A DNA stretch of 64,000 bases from Pseudomonas sp. TH10. Its GTDB lineage: Bacteria > Pseudomonadota > Gammaproteobacteria > Pseudomonadales > Pseudomonadaceae. The stretch spans positions 41,295 to 105,294 of the forward strand of contig NZ_JAEKEG010000029.1 in the NCBI RefSeq assembly GCF_016651255.1. The letters run 5' to 3'. Under the pieces are notes generated by a model. That model saw only the letters and a list, made by a program, of their open reading frames with translations. It ran no database searches and was not told the DNA's origin. Shown piece after piece: positions 9,379-17,999 of the stretch (position 1 is the stretch's first letter; each line of letters begins with the position of its first letter). A program made the translations under genes and the position numbers.

Positions 9379-10635
9379 TCATTTGCTGCCTTGGGCTTCG
9401 GCTAGGTTCGATGCGGATGTCCCCGGTACCAGCCGGCTGAAAAAATCCTGAGCCGTTGTAAACCATGAGCCGTACCAACCCTCGTAGTTTTCGGCGATCG
9501 GATACTTGTGGTCATAGTCGAAAATGTCGTCAAACCAGTTAGTACCGGCAGCGTTGGTTTTCTTCATGAAAAGTGCAGGGTGGGTTTGCCCTGATAGGAT
9601 GTCGGCATGCTCCTTGGGGCCAATCACCCTGCCATAGATTCGCTCCCGGTAGTCGTCCGCCAGCTGTTTGAGCATGTCGTACACCTCTGGGATTTGGTGG
9701 TGATCTCCCCACCAGGCCGCGAAGTTTATGTCGAACACTACGCTGTAGATCTTCCAGTTCTTTGAATGCATGTGAGCCAGTACTACCAACTGTTGAGTTT
9801 TGTCGTTGATCAGCACGTGAACCGATGCTGGGCATGCGTCCTTCAACCACTTCATTTGTTCCCAGTGGTAAGTAGATATGGATTCTACTGAGAACATATC
9901 CCTTTCCCCATGGGTTAGCCATTCGGCGCAGACGCCCGTGGCTTTGCAGACACTGGCTATCTCTGCCTGGCTCATCTCGATCGTCTCAGACTCCAAATAA
10001 CCGAGTCGCTGTTCGCTATCGTAATCGATCAGGTCGACGAATTGACTTGGTGACATCGACAGACTCGTTCTCACGGCGATAACCCGTATACCGCAGTTGT
10101 AAAAGCGTTTTTTCGTCTCGCTAGGATCTGCAATGGGGAGCGGCTTTTGCTCTGCATCCAGCCTCTTTCTCACCGCCGAAATTTCCACAGCGCAAAGGGC
10201 TTCGGTGATCTCAGGGCTTTCATTGGCAAGGTAAGCCAGCCGATCAAGGGAGTAGGTGGTTGATGCCCAGCCATGGCGGGCACATGCTTTGCGAAAAATC
10301 GCCTCGCTCGTGCCCACTGAAGCCGATACGCAGATAACGACTTCGTCGATCTTGTCGCGGATTTCGCAATCCTTGCGCTGGAGCTTTTCAATGTCGTCCA
10401 AGATCTTTACTTTGAGACCGGGGCCCTGACCGCTGCAGAGTACGGCTATGTAACGGTCATCAGCCTTCTTGTAGGCCAGCAGATCAACTGGGCCCTTTGT
10501 TACCCGACCCAGGTAATTCAGCGTATCGGTCAAGCACTCGTAATCGCTGGACACGGTTGGCAGCAGTCGACGCACGAACTTTTCGAGCTCTGCGCCGTGC
10601 AGCAGCCCGATCTTGGACTTCAGTAGTTCAATCAA
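9379..10635 (-). CDS. REase-like N-terminal domain fused to HTH-like region, unknown
   Basis: This 418-residue protein starts at a TTG (10635) preceded by a GGGATGG-type ribosome site, 35 bp after the upstream gene. The first ~70 residues, with HGAELEKFVRRLLP followed by GPVDLLA (Asp51) and YIAVLCSG, follow the order of Mrr/restriction-endonuclease-like N-termini, but the usual (Q/E)xK is replaced by AVLCSG, so activity is doubtful. Residues ~190-250, with MSPSQFVDLIDY and ASVCKATGVCAEWL, look like a helix-turn-helix module. The C-terminal half is unassigned. It lies between the nuclease-like gene and the MazG-like gene in the same transcript orientation. Confidence 0.55.
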   Translation of the reverse strand: MIELLKSKIGLLHGAELEKFVRRLLPTVSSDYECLTDTLNYLGRVTKGPVDLLAYKKADDRYIAVLCSGQGPGLKVKILDDIEKLQRKDCEIRDKIDEVVICVSASVGTSEAIFRKACARHGWASTTYSLDRLAYLANESPEITEALCAVEISAVRKRLDAEQKPLPIADPSETKKRFYNCGIRVIAVRTSLSMSPSQFVDLIDYDSEQRLGYLESETIEMSQAEIASVCKATGVCAEWLTHGERDMFSVESISTYHWEQMKWLKDACPASVHVLINDKTQQLVVLAHMHSKNWKIYSVVFDINFAAWWGDHHQIPEVYDMLKQLADDYRERIYGRVIGPKEHADILSGQTHPALFMKKTNAAGTNWFDDIFDYDHKYPIAENYEGWYGSWFTTAQDFFSRLVPGTSASNLAEAQGSK

Positions 10636-10670
10636 ATCTATCCATCCCTATCTGCAAGAAAATCCGGTCT

Positions 10671-11705
10671 TTAGACCTGCTCCGGAATATCAGTGAGTTT
10701 TACCGTTTGCAGCATCCTCAATAGCAAAAAATCGTCCGGGGCGTTCATGATGAGCTCTCCGTCCGGGGCGACGTTTACTTCACACAAACGAGGGTGACTC
10801 AGCAATCCCGGTGGCAGGGGGTGCCGAGCGAAGGGATTGTGGAGTACATACAATCCATCCATCAGATGTTCGCTGTAGTCTCGTTTTATCGCGGAACGCA
10901 TGATCGGATGCAGGCTTCCTAGGTTGGGGTGGAGCGTGCAGTAAACGGAGAGGGCATCAGGGTTCTCGGCTAATGCCCTTAATTTCCCCCAGGTCGCAAG
11001 ACTGCTGTAGACGATAGCGGAGACCTCGGCATACGAGTCATCGCAAAATAACCCGACTTCGATGTTGGTATTGGCATTTTTCGGGGCGGCTGTGACGTTG
11101 TAAGAGGCGACGTGTGTATCGCCAGATTTGGTCGCAGCTTCATCGTGATACAGCCCATAGAGTGCGGCCATGATCGGGCGGCCGGCTGCAAAATGCGCGT
11201 GCGGTCTGTCGAATGATGCAATGCCTATGACGAAGGGTTTGTCTTGAGCGTGCCCAAGTTTTGAGTAGCTGTTCCTATATTTCCTGACCTTTGCATCGAA
11301 GCTGTTGCAGATCCGCAAGGTGGACTCGATGTTGAAGTCTGTGAAGTCTTTCGGTGGATGGGCCATGGAGAAGCCGTAAGCGGGCTGCCCTCCAGCCGGC
11401 GGGTTTGCGATCGTCGCTTCCAGGCAAAATGGGACTTCACCCTCAACGACAAAATCGGGCGCGTGGTGACGAGGATCAATCGGCAGCCCCCATTCCTTCA
11501 GAGCCGCGAACAGATACAGCTCCCAAAGCGAGGACTCGAAGGTGGTTTGAAGTTCTTTTACAAACTTTCCATCACGATCTTCGAAGCCCTCGGCCCATTC
11601 AGACAGCACGGCGCGTTCAGGGCCATAGATGGCTGCTGTCATCATCTGGAAGATCGGATGCTGCGCGGCGGTAGCGACCTGAGGGGAAAACAGATCAATG
11701 GGCAT
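10671..11705 (-). CDS. PD-(D/E)xK-like protein, paralogue B
   Basis: This 344-residue intact protein begins at ATG 11705 and is the first gene of the five-gene minus-strand operon. It shares ordered blocks with the protein at 3836-4999: ELQTTF.S..WELYL (Glu62), APDF (Asp84), FCLEA (Glu96), KPFVIGIASFD, EVGLF.DDSY.EVSA and DGL.V.HNPFA. The Glu-PD-Glu spacing is that of PD-(D/E)xK nucleases. I know no characterised member. Two diverged copies on either side of a MazG/GHKL/PRTase-like cassette argue for a conserved role in this island, possibly as effector. Confidence 0.6.
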   Translation of the reverse strand: MPIDLFSPQVATAAQHPIFQMMTAAIYGPERAVLSEWAEGFEDRDGKFVKELQTTFESSLWELYLFAALKEWGLPIDPRHHAPDFVVEGEVPFCLEATIANPPAGGQPAYGFSMAHPPKDFTDFNIESTLRICNSFDAKVRKYRNSYSKLGHAQDKPFVIGIASFDRPHAHFAAGRPIMAALYGLYHDEAATKSGDTHVASYNVTAAPKNANTNIEVGLFCDDSYAEVSAIVYSSLATWGKLRALAENPDALSVYCTLHPNLGSLHPIMRSAIKRDYSEHLMDGLYVLHNPFARHPLPPGLLSHPRLCEVNVAPDGELIMNAPDDFLLLRMLQTVKLTDIPEQV

Positions 11706-11959
11706 ACGCTGAGCACTCCATCATGGCGATTTCAAGATTGATTGCGGGGTCACTACCAATATCGAGCATGGAGTCTTCCTTGTGTCCTGAGTGCTCATCG
11801 GCGCATTGAACGGCCAGCTTCGTCCTCGTCGGTAGCTGTCCTTGATGACGGCCATTGTAGCTAAAGGCCATCAGCTTGGCAGGAGGCCCCTGATGCTAGG
11901 ATCGGCTTGACTCTTGCCGGGGCGAATGAGGAATCCACTGAATTCTGACCAGCCGCTCC

Positions 11960-12898
11960 GTGCCTTTGGATACCCTGTTGGCGATCCACGCGAGAACAGG
12001 CGATGATTGCCCCCCATCAAAACGGAGGTGTCAGGTGTTGCTCACAAACAAGGACGTAATCAAGGCGTTCATCGCAGATTTCAAGTCGATGCATCATGAT
12101 GATCAGCAGCCCGATGTGGTGTGCGATTTCGACGGTGATCCCGCCACGCTTGCCCAAATCGTGGAGATCGCTGGCAAGCCAACCCTGAGGTTTTCCTACC
12201 GTTTCGCGGACAGTGCCGTGAACGATCACAGTGATTTGTTTTACTGCTTGATCATCGCTGGCCATGAGCTGGCTCACTGGGCCAATGCCCATACCAAGCA
12301 TCTGGATAAAGACGATCTCGACAGCAAAGCCATCGAGATGTGGGCTGATTTCTTCGGCACCAGGCTCGTGTTCACCGCTGTGGCACGCTGCACGAAGGTT
12401 AAGGAAATCATCACTGGGCGATTGCGTACTCCCGCTTTCGATGCCGTCGGGCCAGATTCTTTGCTACCGGAGTACGGAAGGGCCCTACGTCGTGTGTACG
12501 ACACCGTGTTCGTGCCTGCTGGTATTTCACCTCAATACCCATCGCCCAATGAACGGGCGCACATCTGCGCTGCCGGCGTCACCTCCTTCTTCAATCGGCA
12601 TCTGGGTCAAATGCATCAGGGGAGAACCATCGTCGCATTGAGGAGCGTTCTTCTGGAGCCGTTCAAGGATCTCCTCGACCATTTCCAGCAGGACGTCACT
12701 GCGGACGATAGCGATGAACTCACCTTCCGGAATATCGAGATTCATCTGGGGCTTAAGCAAGGTAGGGCGCTGATCACTCCCGGCATTCGGCCTCAATTCA
12801 ACCAACTGGTTGGCACTCATTATCTCGGGCATGACGAAAATATAGCCCATCGCGAGCAGCTTCGAGATACGGTTCGGGCTTGGGGCGTTGACATCTAG
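11960..12898 (+). CDS. HExxH zinc metallopeptidase-like protein
   Basis: This 312-residue frame opens at a GTG. It contains HELAH (residues ~102-106) followed by EMWAD (Glu126, Asp130), the layout of a gluzincin-type zinc site with two His, the catalytic Glu and a downstream acidic ligand. There is no signal peptide or membrane segment, so it would act in the cytoplasm. Its distant relatives include IrrE/ImmA-type and Lit-like phage-exclusion proteases. It runs convergent to the AbiH-like gene, 25 bp apart, within the defence island. Protease fold is fairly secure; target unknown. Confidence 0.65.
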   Translation: MPLDTLLAIHARTGDDCPPSKRRCQVLLTNKDVIKAFIADFKSMHHDDQQPDVVCDFDGDPATLAQIVEIAGKPTLRFSYRFADSAVNDHSDLFYCLIIAGHELAHWANAHTKHLDKDDLDSKAIEMWADFFGTRLVFTAVARCTKVKEIITGRLRTPAFDAVGPDSLLPEYGRALRRVYDTVFVPAGISPQYPSPNERAHICAAGVTSFFNRHLGQMHQGRTIVALRSVLLEPFKDLLDHFQQDVTADDSDELTFRNIEIHLGLKQGRALITPGIRPQFNQLVGTHYLGHDENIAHREQLRDTVRAWGVDI

Positions 12899-12923
12899 AT
12901 CTCGGCTTCTGGCATCCCGTACA

Positions 12924-13853
12924 TTAGCGACGTTGGTCAGCCACGATGGCGTGGAACTCGCTCCATAGCCTGTAGCGGATTCGCTCAGGGGGGACGCCGA
13001 CCGCTTCAAGGCGAGCTGTCTTTTCTCCGACATCGTCATCCGGCAGAACGGCGACTATCCACGGCACCAGTCTGTGCTTCAACGCTTGCACTACGGCTGC
13101 GAGGTAAGGGCCATCCACTGGACTGAGCGAATGCCCAAGCACCACGACCTGATCTACCTCTTCCAGGCCTGCAAAGAAATCGGCGTTGTCTTCGATGATT
13201 TGTTTGGAGGGCTTGAAGGTGTCTGAGAAATAATCATCCAAGGACTGCATGGCTTCGATGAGACGATGGTCTGAGTCTTCGCAATTTACGACTTCGAACA
13301 GAGATGTCCGTTCTTCTGGGGCCCAGGCGTGGCCAAGTACAAGCTCGGAATCGGCGTCCGTCGACTCACCATGGATGTGCAAGATGTTATCGGCGGGCAC
13401 ATGGTAGACGCTGGTCAGCGTGCTGGTGTAATTGAACGTCAGGTAGGTGGCGTTGATGTCCAATCCCGCCAGGCGGTTATGGGCGCTCCGGGCGTCGGGG
13501 ATCTGAATGGTGTTGACCCATTCGGCAAAAAGCTGGTGGAGCGTCCCTCCCAATCCACCTGCCACCCGGTCGACTTCGTATTGGAAGTCATGGTGGCCAG
13601 AGTCGCTCCACTCCTCTTCGGCGTACGATCCCATGAAGTGTTCAAGGCTGCTGACGATATGGTCGGTGTCCAGGTAAGCGAGAGCCACTTCCAGATCAGC
13701 CCAGCTTTCACCCGCCGGCACATAGTCCTCAATCCAGTCATAGACGTCGCGATCATGGGATCTGACATAGGCCTTGAAATGCCCGTATCCGGTGGGCAAG
13801 CGGTGGTTCAGATCGAACCCGTTGCCGATGATGTAGAGGGTCTTGGTGAGCAT
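12924..13853 (-). CDS. AbiH-family abortive infection protein
   Basis: This 309-residue intact protein shows the AbiH family landmarks in order: LYIIGNGFDLNH at the N-terminus, TFNYTSTL mid-protein, ILHIHG then LVLGHAW, and VVVLGHSLSPVDGPY near residues 250-265. The N-terminal Rossmann-like GNGFDL motif suggests nucleotide binding, related to SIR2-like folds. AbiH was first described as a phage-exclusion gene in Lactococcus; its mechanism is not settled. It stands alone, with the XRE regulator gene upstream on the same strand. Confidence 0.85.
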   Translation of the reverse strand: MLTKTLYIIGNGFDLNHRLPTGYGHFKAYVRSHDRDVYDWIEDYVPAGESWADLEVALAYLDTDHIVSSLEHFMGSYAEEEWSDSGHHDFQYEVDRVAGGLGGTLHQLFAEWVNTIQIPDARSAHNRLAGLDINATYLTFNYTSTLTSVYHVPADNILHIHGESTDADSELVLGHAWAPEERTSLFEVVNCEDSDHRLIEAMQSLDDYFSDTFKPSKQIIEDNADFFAGLEEVDQVVVLGHSLSPVDGPYLAAVVQALKHRLVPWIVAVLPDDDVGEKTARLEAVGVPPERIRYRLWSEFHAIVADQRR

Positions 13854-13947
13854 GCGTGAGACCTCATCGATTAGAGCCCTACAGTGCTGCCCAAGAATGG
13901 CCGGCTGTGGAAGCCACCGCTAGAGCTAAGCCGCGAGGTACTTAGAC

Positions 13948-14442
13948 TCATTGACTGGCGGCGGATCCAGAATCTGAATGCCAAATTTTATGAACGGTTG
14001 AAGCAGCCATCCCTAGTTTCAAAGATGTCTGCTTCTGCGTCATTCCTTCAGCTTTGCAGGCAAGCACGGCCTGAATTCTCTCTACCGGTATAGGTCGCTT
14101 GCCGGCTTTACCTGTTACTAAATCACCGCCTTCAAAATGGCTCGGTAAACCAGAGAGAACCCCTAGCGCTTCAAGCTTTTTCATCTCTGCGAGCAGACGG
14201 GCATTGAACGAAGTGAGAGATTCTTGGCGCTCGTAAATGGATGCCATCGCCAATAAAGCAAGTGGGTCGACATCCAGTCGCGCGCTGATGCGCTCGAGCA
14301 TATCGAGTGTGATGTTGGACTTCGCGTGCTCGACATTGTGCAAATGCCGCGCTTCCACTGCGCCACCTAGTTGCTCTTGAGACAGCCCTCGAGCAGTTCT
14401 GATCGAGCGTAGGATCGCTGCCAGCGTTGATCGCGAAGGCAT
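13948..14442 (-). CDS. XRE-family transcriptional regulator
   Basis: The start is taken at ATG 14442, preceded by GGGAAG at good spacing; an upstream TTG frame start at 14484 is less likely. Residues 5-60 form a Cro/C1-type HTH (AAILRSIRTARGLSQEQLG...). The C-terminal ~40 residues (ERIQAVLACKAEGMTQKQT...AASTVHKIW) form a second HTH of the resolvase/Hin type. Similar double-HTH regulators occur in Pseudomonas genomic islands. It may control the neighbouring AbiH gene or an island function. Confidence 0.75.
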   Translation of the reverse strand: MPSRSTLAAILRSIRTARGLSQEQLGGAVEARHLHNVEHAKSNITLDMLERISARLDVDPLALLAMASIYERQESLTSFNARLLAEMKKLEALGVLSGLPSHFEGGDLVTGKAGKRPIPVERIQAVLACKAEGMTQKQTSLKLGMAASTVHKIWHSDSGSAASQ

Positions 14443-14692
14443 GGGTGCTTCCCGTAAAGGGAAGGATAAAGCCACATTGATCAATTCCTATCCATGCAAT
14501 ATAGTGCGTCATTGTGAATTTCGGGTGAGTGGCTACGGCCGCACTGCAGTCGAGCCGAAGTTTGGGCTCCGTCGTCAGCAGCGGTTTAGTCCAGATTTGT
14601 CAATTTATAGGATTTATCGCTGAGGGAGGTTGCTTGCGAACTTGGCGCGCCGCCTTTCGAACTGCAGCACCGCAAACGAGGAAATCAGCATC

Positions 14693-15196
14693 ATGTTTAT
14701 TTCAGATGAGGCTTGTATGGTCGGCTTACCGGGCTTCCCTGGGCCTGGCAGCACGGCTTGGCGGATGGTCGAGCGACATTCGGAAGATTTTTGGTATCAC
14801 GTTCGCTTTCGCATTTGTGAAGGAGCGAGGGTTCGGTTCAAAAAATTGATGCCATCAGACCCTTCGATGCTGAAACACCTACTCTCGCAGCGGAGCCCAG
14901 AGCACAAGATTGAGGTGGTTCAGGTTGTGACTTCCCCTTGCATGAATGGGAGTTCTTTAGAACGTATGGAAAAGTTGATCAGTGCGATCGTCGGCTACGA
15001 CAGAAACGGTGAGTGCGTACTTCTTCATAAAGTCGATAGCGGAGCAATCTACAGCAGCTCGCCCGGCATGATCGACGCAGGCTTGCTCAGCAATATTCGA
15101 ACGATCTACAACGCCATGACTGCCGCCGGGATGCATTTCCATTGCACCAATTATCAGACCCCGAATCTCTCTGCCGCCACAACCGCAGCAGGTTAA
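14693..15196 (+). CDS. Hypothetical protein, 167 residues
   Basis: The ATG at 14693 has AGGA about ten bases upstream. A longer frame to 14630 would need a TTG. The protein is soluble, with a predicted alpha/beta make-up and no motif I recognise. It ends 3 bp before the metallophosphatase gene, so the two are probably co-transcribed. Confidence 0.55.
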   Translation: MFISDEACMVGLPGFPGPGSTAWRMVERHSEDFWYHVRFRICEGARVRFKKLMPSDPSMLKHLLSQRSPEHKIEVVQVVTSPCMNGSSLERMEKLISAIVGYDRNGECVLLHKVDSGAIYSSSPGMIDAGLLSNIRTIYNAMTAAGMHFHCTNYQTPNLSAATTAAG

Positions 15197-15199
15197 TTC

Positions 15200-15928
15200 A
15201 TGAAGATCCAAATTTATTCAGACCTGCACAACGAGTTCGCTCCGTTCGAGCCCACCCCAACCGAAGCGGACGTAGTGATTCTCGCCGGCGACATTGATAT
15301 CAAATCACGTGGCGTTAGCTGGGCGAACGAGGTGTTCCAGTGTCCGGTGATCTACGTGTGTGGCAACCACGAGTACTACGGTGGGCACATCGAACACACT
15401 CTGCGCAAAATGAAGGAGGCAGCAGCGACTCATGTCCGCCTACTCGAAAACGAAGTCCTGATACTGAATCAAACCCGGTTTTTGGTCACTACCGCGTGGA
15501 CGGATTACTCGTCGACCGGCGATGCTGTTGTGTCACAGCGTGTCGCTTGGGAGTCGATGAACGACTTCACCATGATCAGAATCGATGAAAGCTTTCGACG
15601 CTTACGCCCGAATGACCTGATAGCTAAATCGAAGGCCGCGCATGCTTGGCTGACTCAAGAACTAGAAAAGCCTTTCAACGGCAAAACAGTTGTAGTCACG
15701 CACCATGCTCCAGCCTTGGATCACTTAGGTGATGAGCTTCCTGAAGACCTGATTGCGGCCTATGCCAATGATTGGCCAGAGTTGTTGGGTATGGCCAATC
15801 TTTGGGTCTACGGGCATACGCATTTCGCAGCGGATTTCATCAAGAATGGTTGCCGGGTGGTTTCCAATCCGCGCGGGTATCCGAATCAAAAAACAGGTTT
15901 TGATCCGAATTTTTTGATTGAGATTTGA
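15200..15928 (+). CDS. Calcineurin-like metallophosphoesterase
   Basis: This 242-residue protein has the complete dinuclear metallophosphatase signature: SDLHNE at residues 7-12, AGDID near 30, GNHEYY near 55, THHAP near 174 and YGHTH near 203. These supply the Asp, His and Asn metal ligands. There is no signal peptide, so it acts in the cytoplasm on a phosphoester or nucleotide of unknown identity. The next gene begins 16 bp after its stop, suggesting a short operon. Confidence 0.85.
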   Translation: MKIQIYSDLHNEFAPFEPTPTEADVVILAGDIDIKSRGVSWANEVFQCPVIYVCGNHEYYGGHIEHTLRKMKEAAATHVRLLENEVLILNQTRFLVTTAWTDYSSTGDAVVSQRVAWESMNDFTMIRIDESFRRLRPNDLIAKSKAAHAWLTQELEKPFNGKTVVVTHHAPALDHLGDELPEDLIAAYANDWPELLGMANLWVYGHTHFAADFIKNGCRVVSNPRGYPNQKTGFDPNFLIEI

Positions 15929-15944
15929 GAGCCTTGGTATTGCT

Positions 15945-16375
15945 ATGGTCACGTTGGATGAAATCGCTCAACTGCTCTACGGAACCGAAGGGGAAACTCC
16001 TGGTTGGCAAGGCTCTCAGGAAGACCTAATTTCCTTGGCAGCAAAGTCATTCCCAGGCAAAGCATTCTGCATCGTTCGCCAGTGGACTTTGATCGACCTC
16101 ACCGTGACACCTGATGAAAAGGAAAAGCTCACGAAGCTCGGCCTGCTTCCCATGACCCTATTCGCTCACGAGATAGTCCTGGACAGCGGAGGTCGTTTCC
16201 AGCCCGGCATGTGGGTACGCAGCAATTTCGGAAAATCCTTCATTGAAGGCTGCATGTTTGAAACCAAAAATACGGTGTACCTACTTCTTGCAGCAGGCCA
16301 AAGAAAAGAAGCAAGCTCGGCTGCCGCGTTTTCGATGTCCGCTGGGTGAATTGGGACGCCGCAAACACATATTGA
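15945..16375 (+). CDS. DUF6957-like protein (frameshifted)
   Basis: From ATG 15945 the frame encodes about 130 residues with a C-terminal VYLLLAAGQRK segment, resembling the small DUF6957 proteins of pseudomonads. The frame then runs into a premature TGA near 16349, but shifting by one base near 16328 restores VFDVRWVNWDAA up to a TGA at 16373-16375. I therefore merge the two parts. Function is unknown. The lesion is one of many single-base errors in this part of the window. Confidence 0.5.
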
Positions 16376-16397
16376 ATAGTTATGGAGCTTTGGCCGG

Positions 16398-16754
16398 ATG
16401 CCTGAAGAAATTGCAGTCGAGATTCACGGTAAGGATGTGAGTGACTTTCAGCTGAGTCGCTTGGTGCGAGCGAGCGACCGAAAGTACAGCGTGCCAATTA
16501 CCGCTTTCATTAGTGACGCTTTCATCGCCGAGGATACGTGTGCAGGTGTTTCTTTTGAACATGCAGAGAAACACGAGGGCTACCGCAAAGCAGATGGCGC
16601 CATTCTGCGCACAGGAAAAATTCACACCGTGCGAAAAGAAGGGCGTTTCTGGCTGCTTGAAACACGAGGAGGCAATTACGTCGTCGCAAGCTTCATGCGG
16701 GGTGTGGGGCGGGTAAGTTTTCTTAAATTTTTGAGCACCGGCGAGCGTATCTGA
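16398..16754 (+). CDS. Hypothetical protein, 118 residues
   Basis: This intact frame follows the DUF6957-like gene by 22 bp in the same direction. It is soluble, with basic and aromatic residues near the C-terminus (GRFWLLET, NYVVASF). No family is recognised. It is probably a conserved accessory gene rather than a shadow, because coding runs through the whole gap and the frame opens just after its neighbour. Confidence 0.5.
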   Translation: MPEEIAVEIHGKDVSDFQLSRLVRASDRKYSVPITAFISDAFIAEDTCAGVSFEHAEKHEGYRKADGAILRTGKIHTVRKEGRFWLLETRGGNYVVASFMRGVGRVSFLKFLSTGERI

Positions 16755-16864
16755 GTACTCAGTCAAGGAGCTCCGAAGCAGCAATTCGGAGCCCTTCATT
16801 TGGTTGGCTCTCTTTTGTGATTCCCCTAAGCAATTGTCTGTTACCGCGAGACTAGAGATCGGGT

Positions 16865-17164
16865 TCAGTAGCCGAACTCGCTCAACAATTTATGCAAAAA
16901 CTCCCGCCGCCTTTGCACGATGCACAGGATCAAATAGTCTCTGTCGATGTCTCTCGTCGACAGATGCCCGGCATCCACCAAGCCATGGATGTAGCCTTCA
17001 GCTTTGCCCCTTGCCTCGAGCAACGCCTCAATGGAGGTGCTTTTGTAAATGTCGCCGGCGATCAGGTGCCACCGTTTCTTTTGGCGGCGCCCAATAGGAT
17101 CGTCCGAAAACTTTGGTGCGTTGATCAATGCATCGAAATCGTTAGGTATGCTGGTTGTTCTCAA
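16865..17164 (-). CDS. Hypothetical protein, 99 residues
   Basis: The frame begins with a TTG (17164) because an in-frame TGA lies just upstream. The protein is basic and helical (FDALINAPKF near the start, CIVQRRREFLHKLL near the end) and resembles small DNA-associated accessory proteins, but I cannot place it. It is next to the repeat array that starts at 17263. Confidence 0.45.
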   Translation of the reverse strand: MRTTSIPNDFDALINAPKFSDDPIGRRQKKRWHLIAGDIYKSTSIEALLEARGKAEGYIHGLVDAGHLSTRDIDRDYLILCIVQRRREFLHKLLSEFGY

Positions 17165-17262
17165 GATGGATTCTCAGGATGTTGACATCTGAGATGAGGC
17201 TATCATGCGCACACTATATGGCCGGTTACTGGCTGTCGTATTGCTCACCAGCCTCGCAATCC

Positions 17263-17665
17263 GAGAGATAAAACCTTCGATATTCATATCAGCCAGATGA
17301 TTTGGCCCGCGCCATCCGGTGAGAGATGAAGCTCCCCGGTATTCGTGTGAGGCCTGATTTTGCTGGTCTAGATGTCTCCCGGGCCGAGAGATAAAACCCT
17401 CAATATTCGGTTCTCCCGGCTGATTTGGCTCCTGGCGCCGGGTGATAGATTAAACCCCCAATAATCGTCTGAGCCCGTGTTTGCGGGCCCAATACAGGCA
17501 GGGAGCCGAGAGATGAAACCCCTGATATTCGTCTAAGGCCCGAGTCTGCTGGTCGCGGCCACGAGGCCGAGAGATGAAACTCTTGATATACGTTTCAGCC
17601 AGGCAGATTCAGCCCGCGCCAGCCGGTGAGAGATGAAACCCTCGATATTCGTCTGAGCCCAAATG
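17263..17665. repeat. Seven-copy degenerate tandem array, ~61-bp unit
   Basis: Seven copies of a core close to GAGAGATGAAACCCTCGATA followed by TTCG begin at 17263, 17321, 17386, 17444, 17508, 17569 and 17628 (spacings 58, 65, 58, 64, 61, 59). The intervening ~37 bases are of two kinds. Copies 1, 3 and 6 carry a GATTTGG/GATTCAG segment and end in CCGGT or CGGGT. Copies 2, 4 and 5 carry TTTGCTGG or a similar segment and end in GGCC or AGCC. Copy 7 begins like the second kind. Spacing is not a multiple of three, so it is not a coding repeat. No cas genes are present. Function unknown. Confidence 0.8.
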
Positions 17666-17999
17666 CTGCGGGCAGCAGCCCCGAAAATACAACTCACACG
17701 GCTAGCCGCTTACGCGAAGAAGCGATTTGCAGCAATGGCGGCGGCTAAGCGAAAACGGTCAGAGTTCACCCCGCTTGAACTCTTGGGCAACCTGCAGATA
17801 TTGGGTTTCAGCCCGGTATTCTCCGCTCCGCTATCGATGCTCATCTTAGTGACCTTATGGCTTTCTGCAGCAGCTACGCGAAGCAGGGTGGGGCAGCCAG
17901 TGCCTATTGGTTGGTTAACGAGCCACCCCGCTGAATCGTCACAACCCATGGGCTATGATGATTCAGTCGAGACCCACCAAATGACCGAAGCTCTCTCCT
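17666..17999. other. Intergenic region, no supported gene
   Basis: Between the repeat array and the gene at 18000 I see no protein with credible composition. A 124-codon frame through here begins within the last repeat and looks like chance. The promoter of the 18000 gene should lie near the end of this stretch. Confidence 0.4.

Noticed and set aside
17263..17665. CRISPR array
   Set aside because: The geometry (about 24-bp cores, about 37-bp gaps) looks similar, but the cores are degenerate, the gaps fall into two related families rather than unique spacers, and there are no cas genes in the window.
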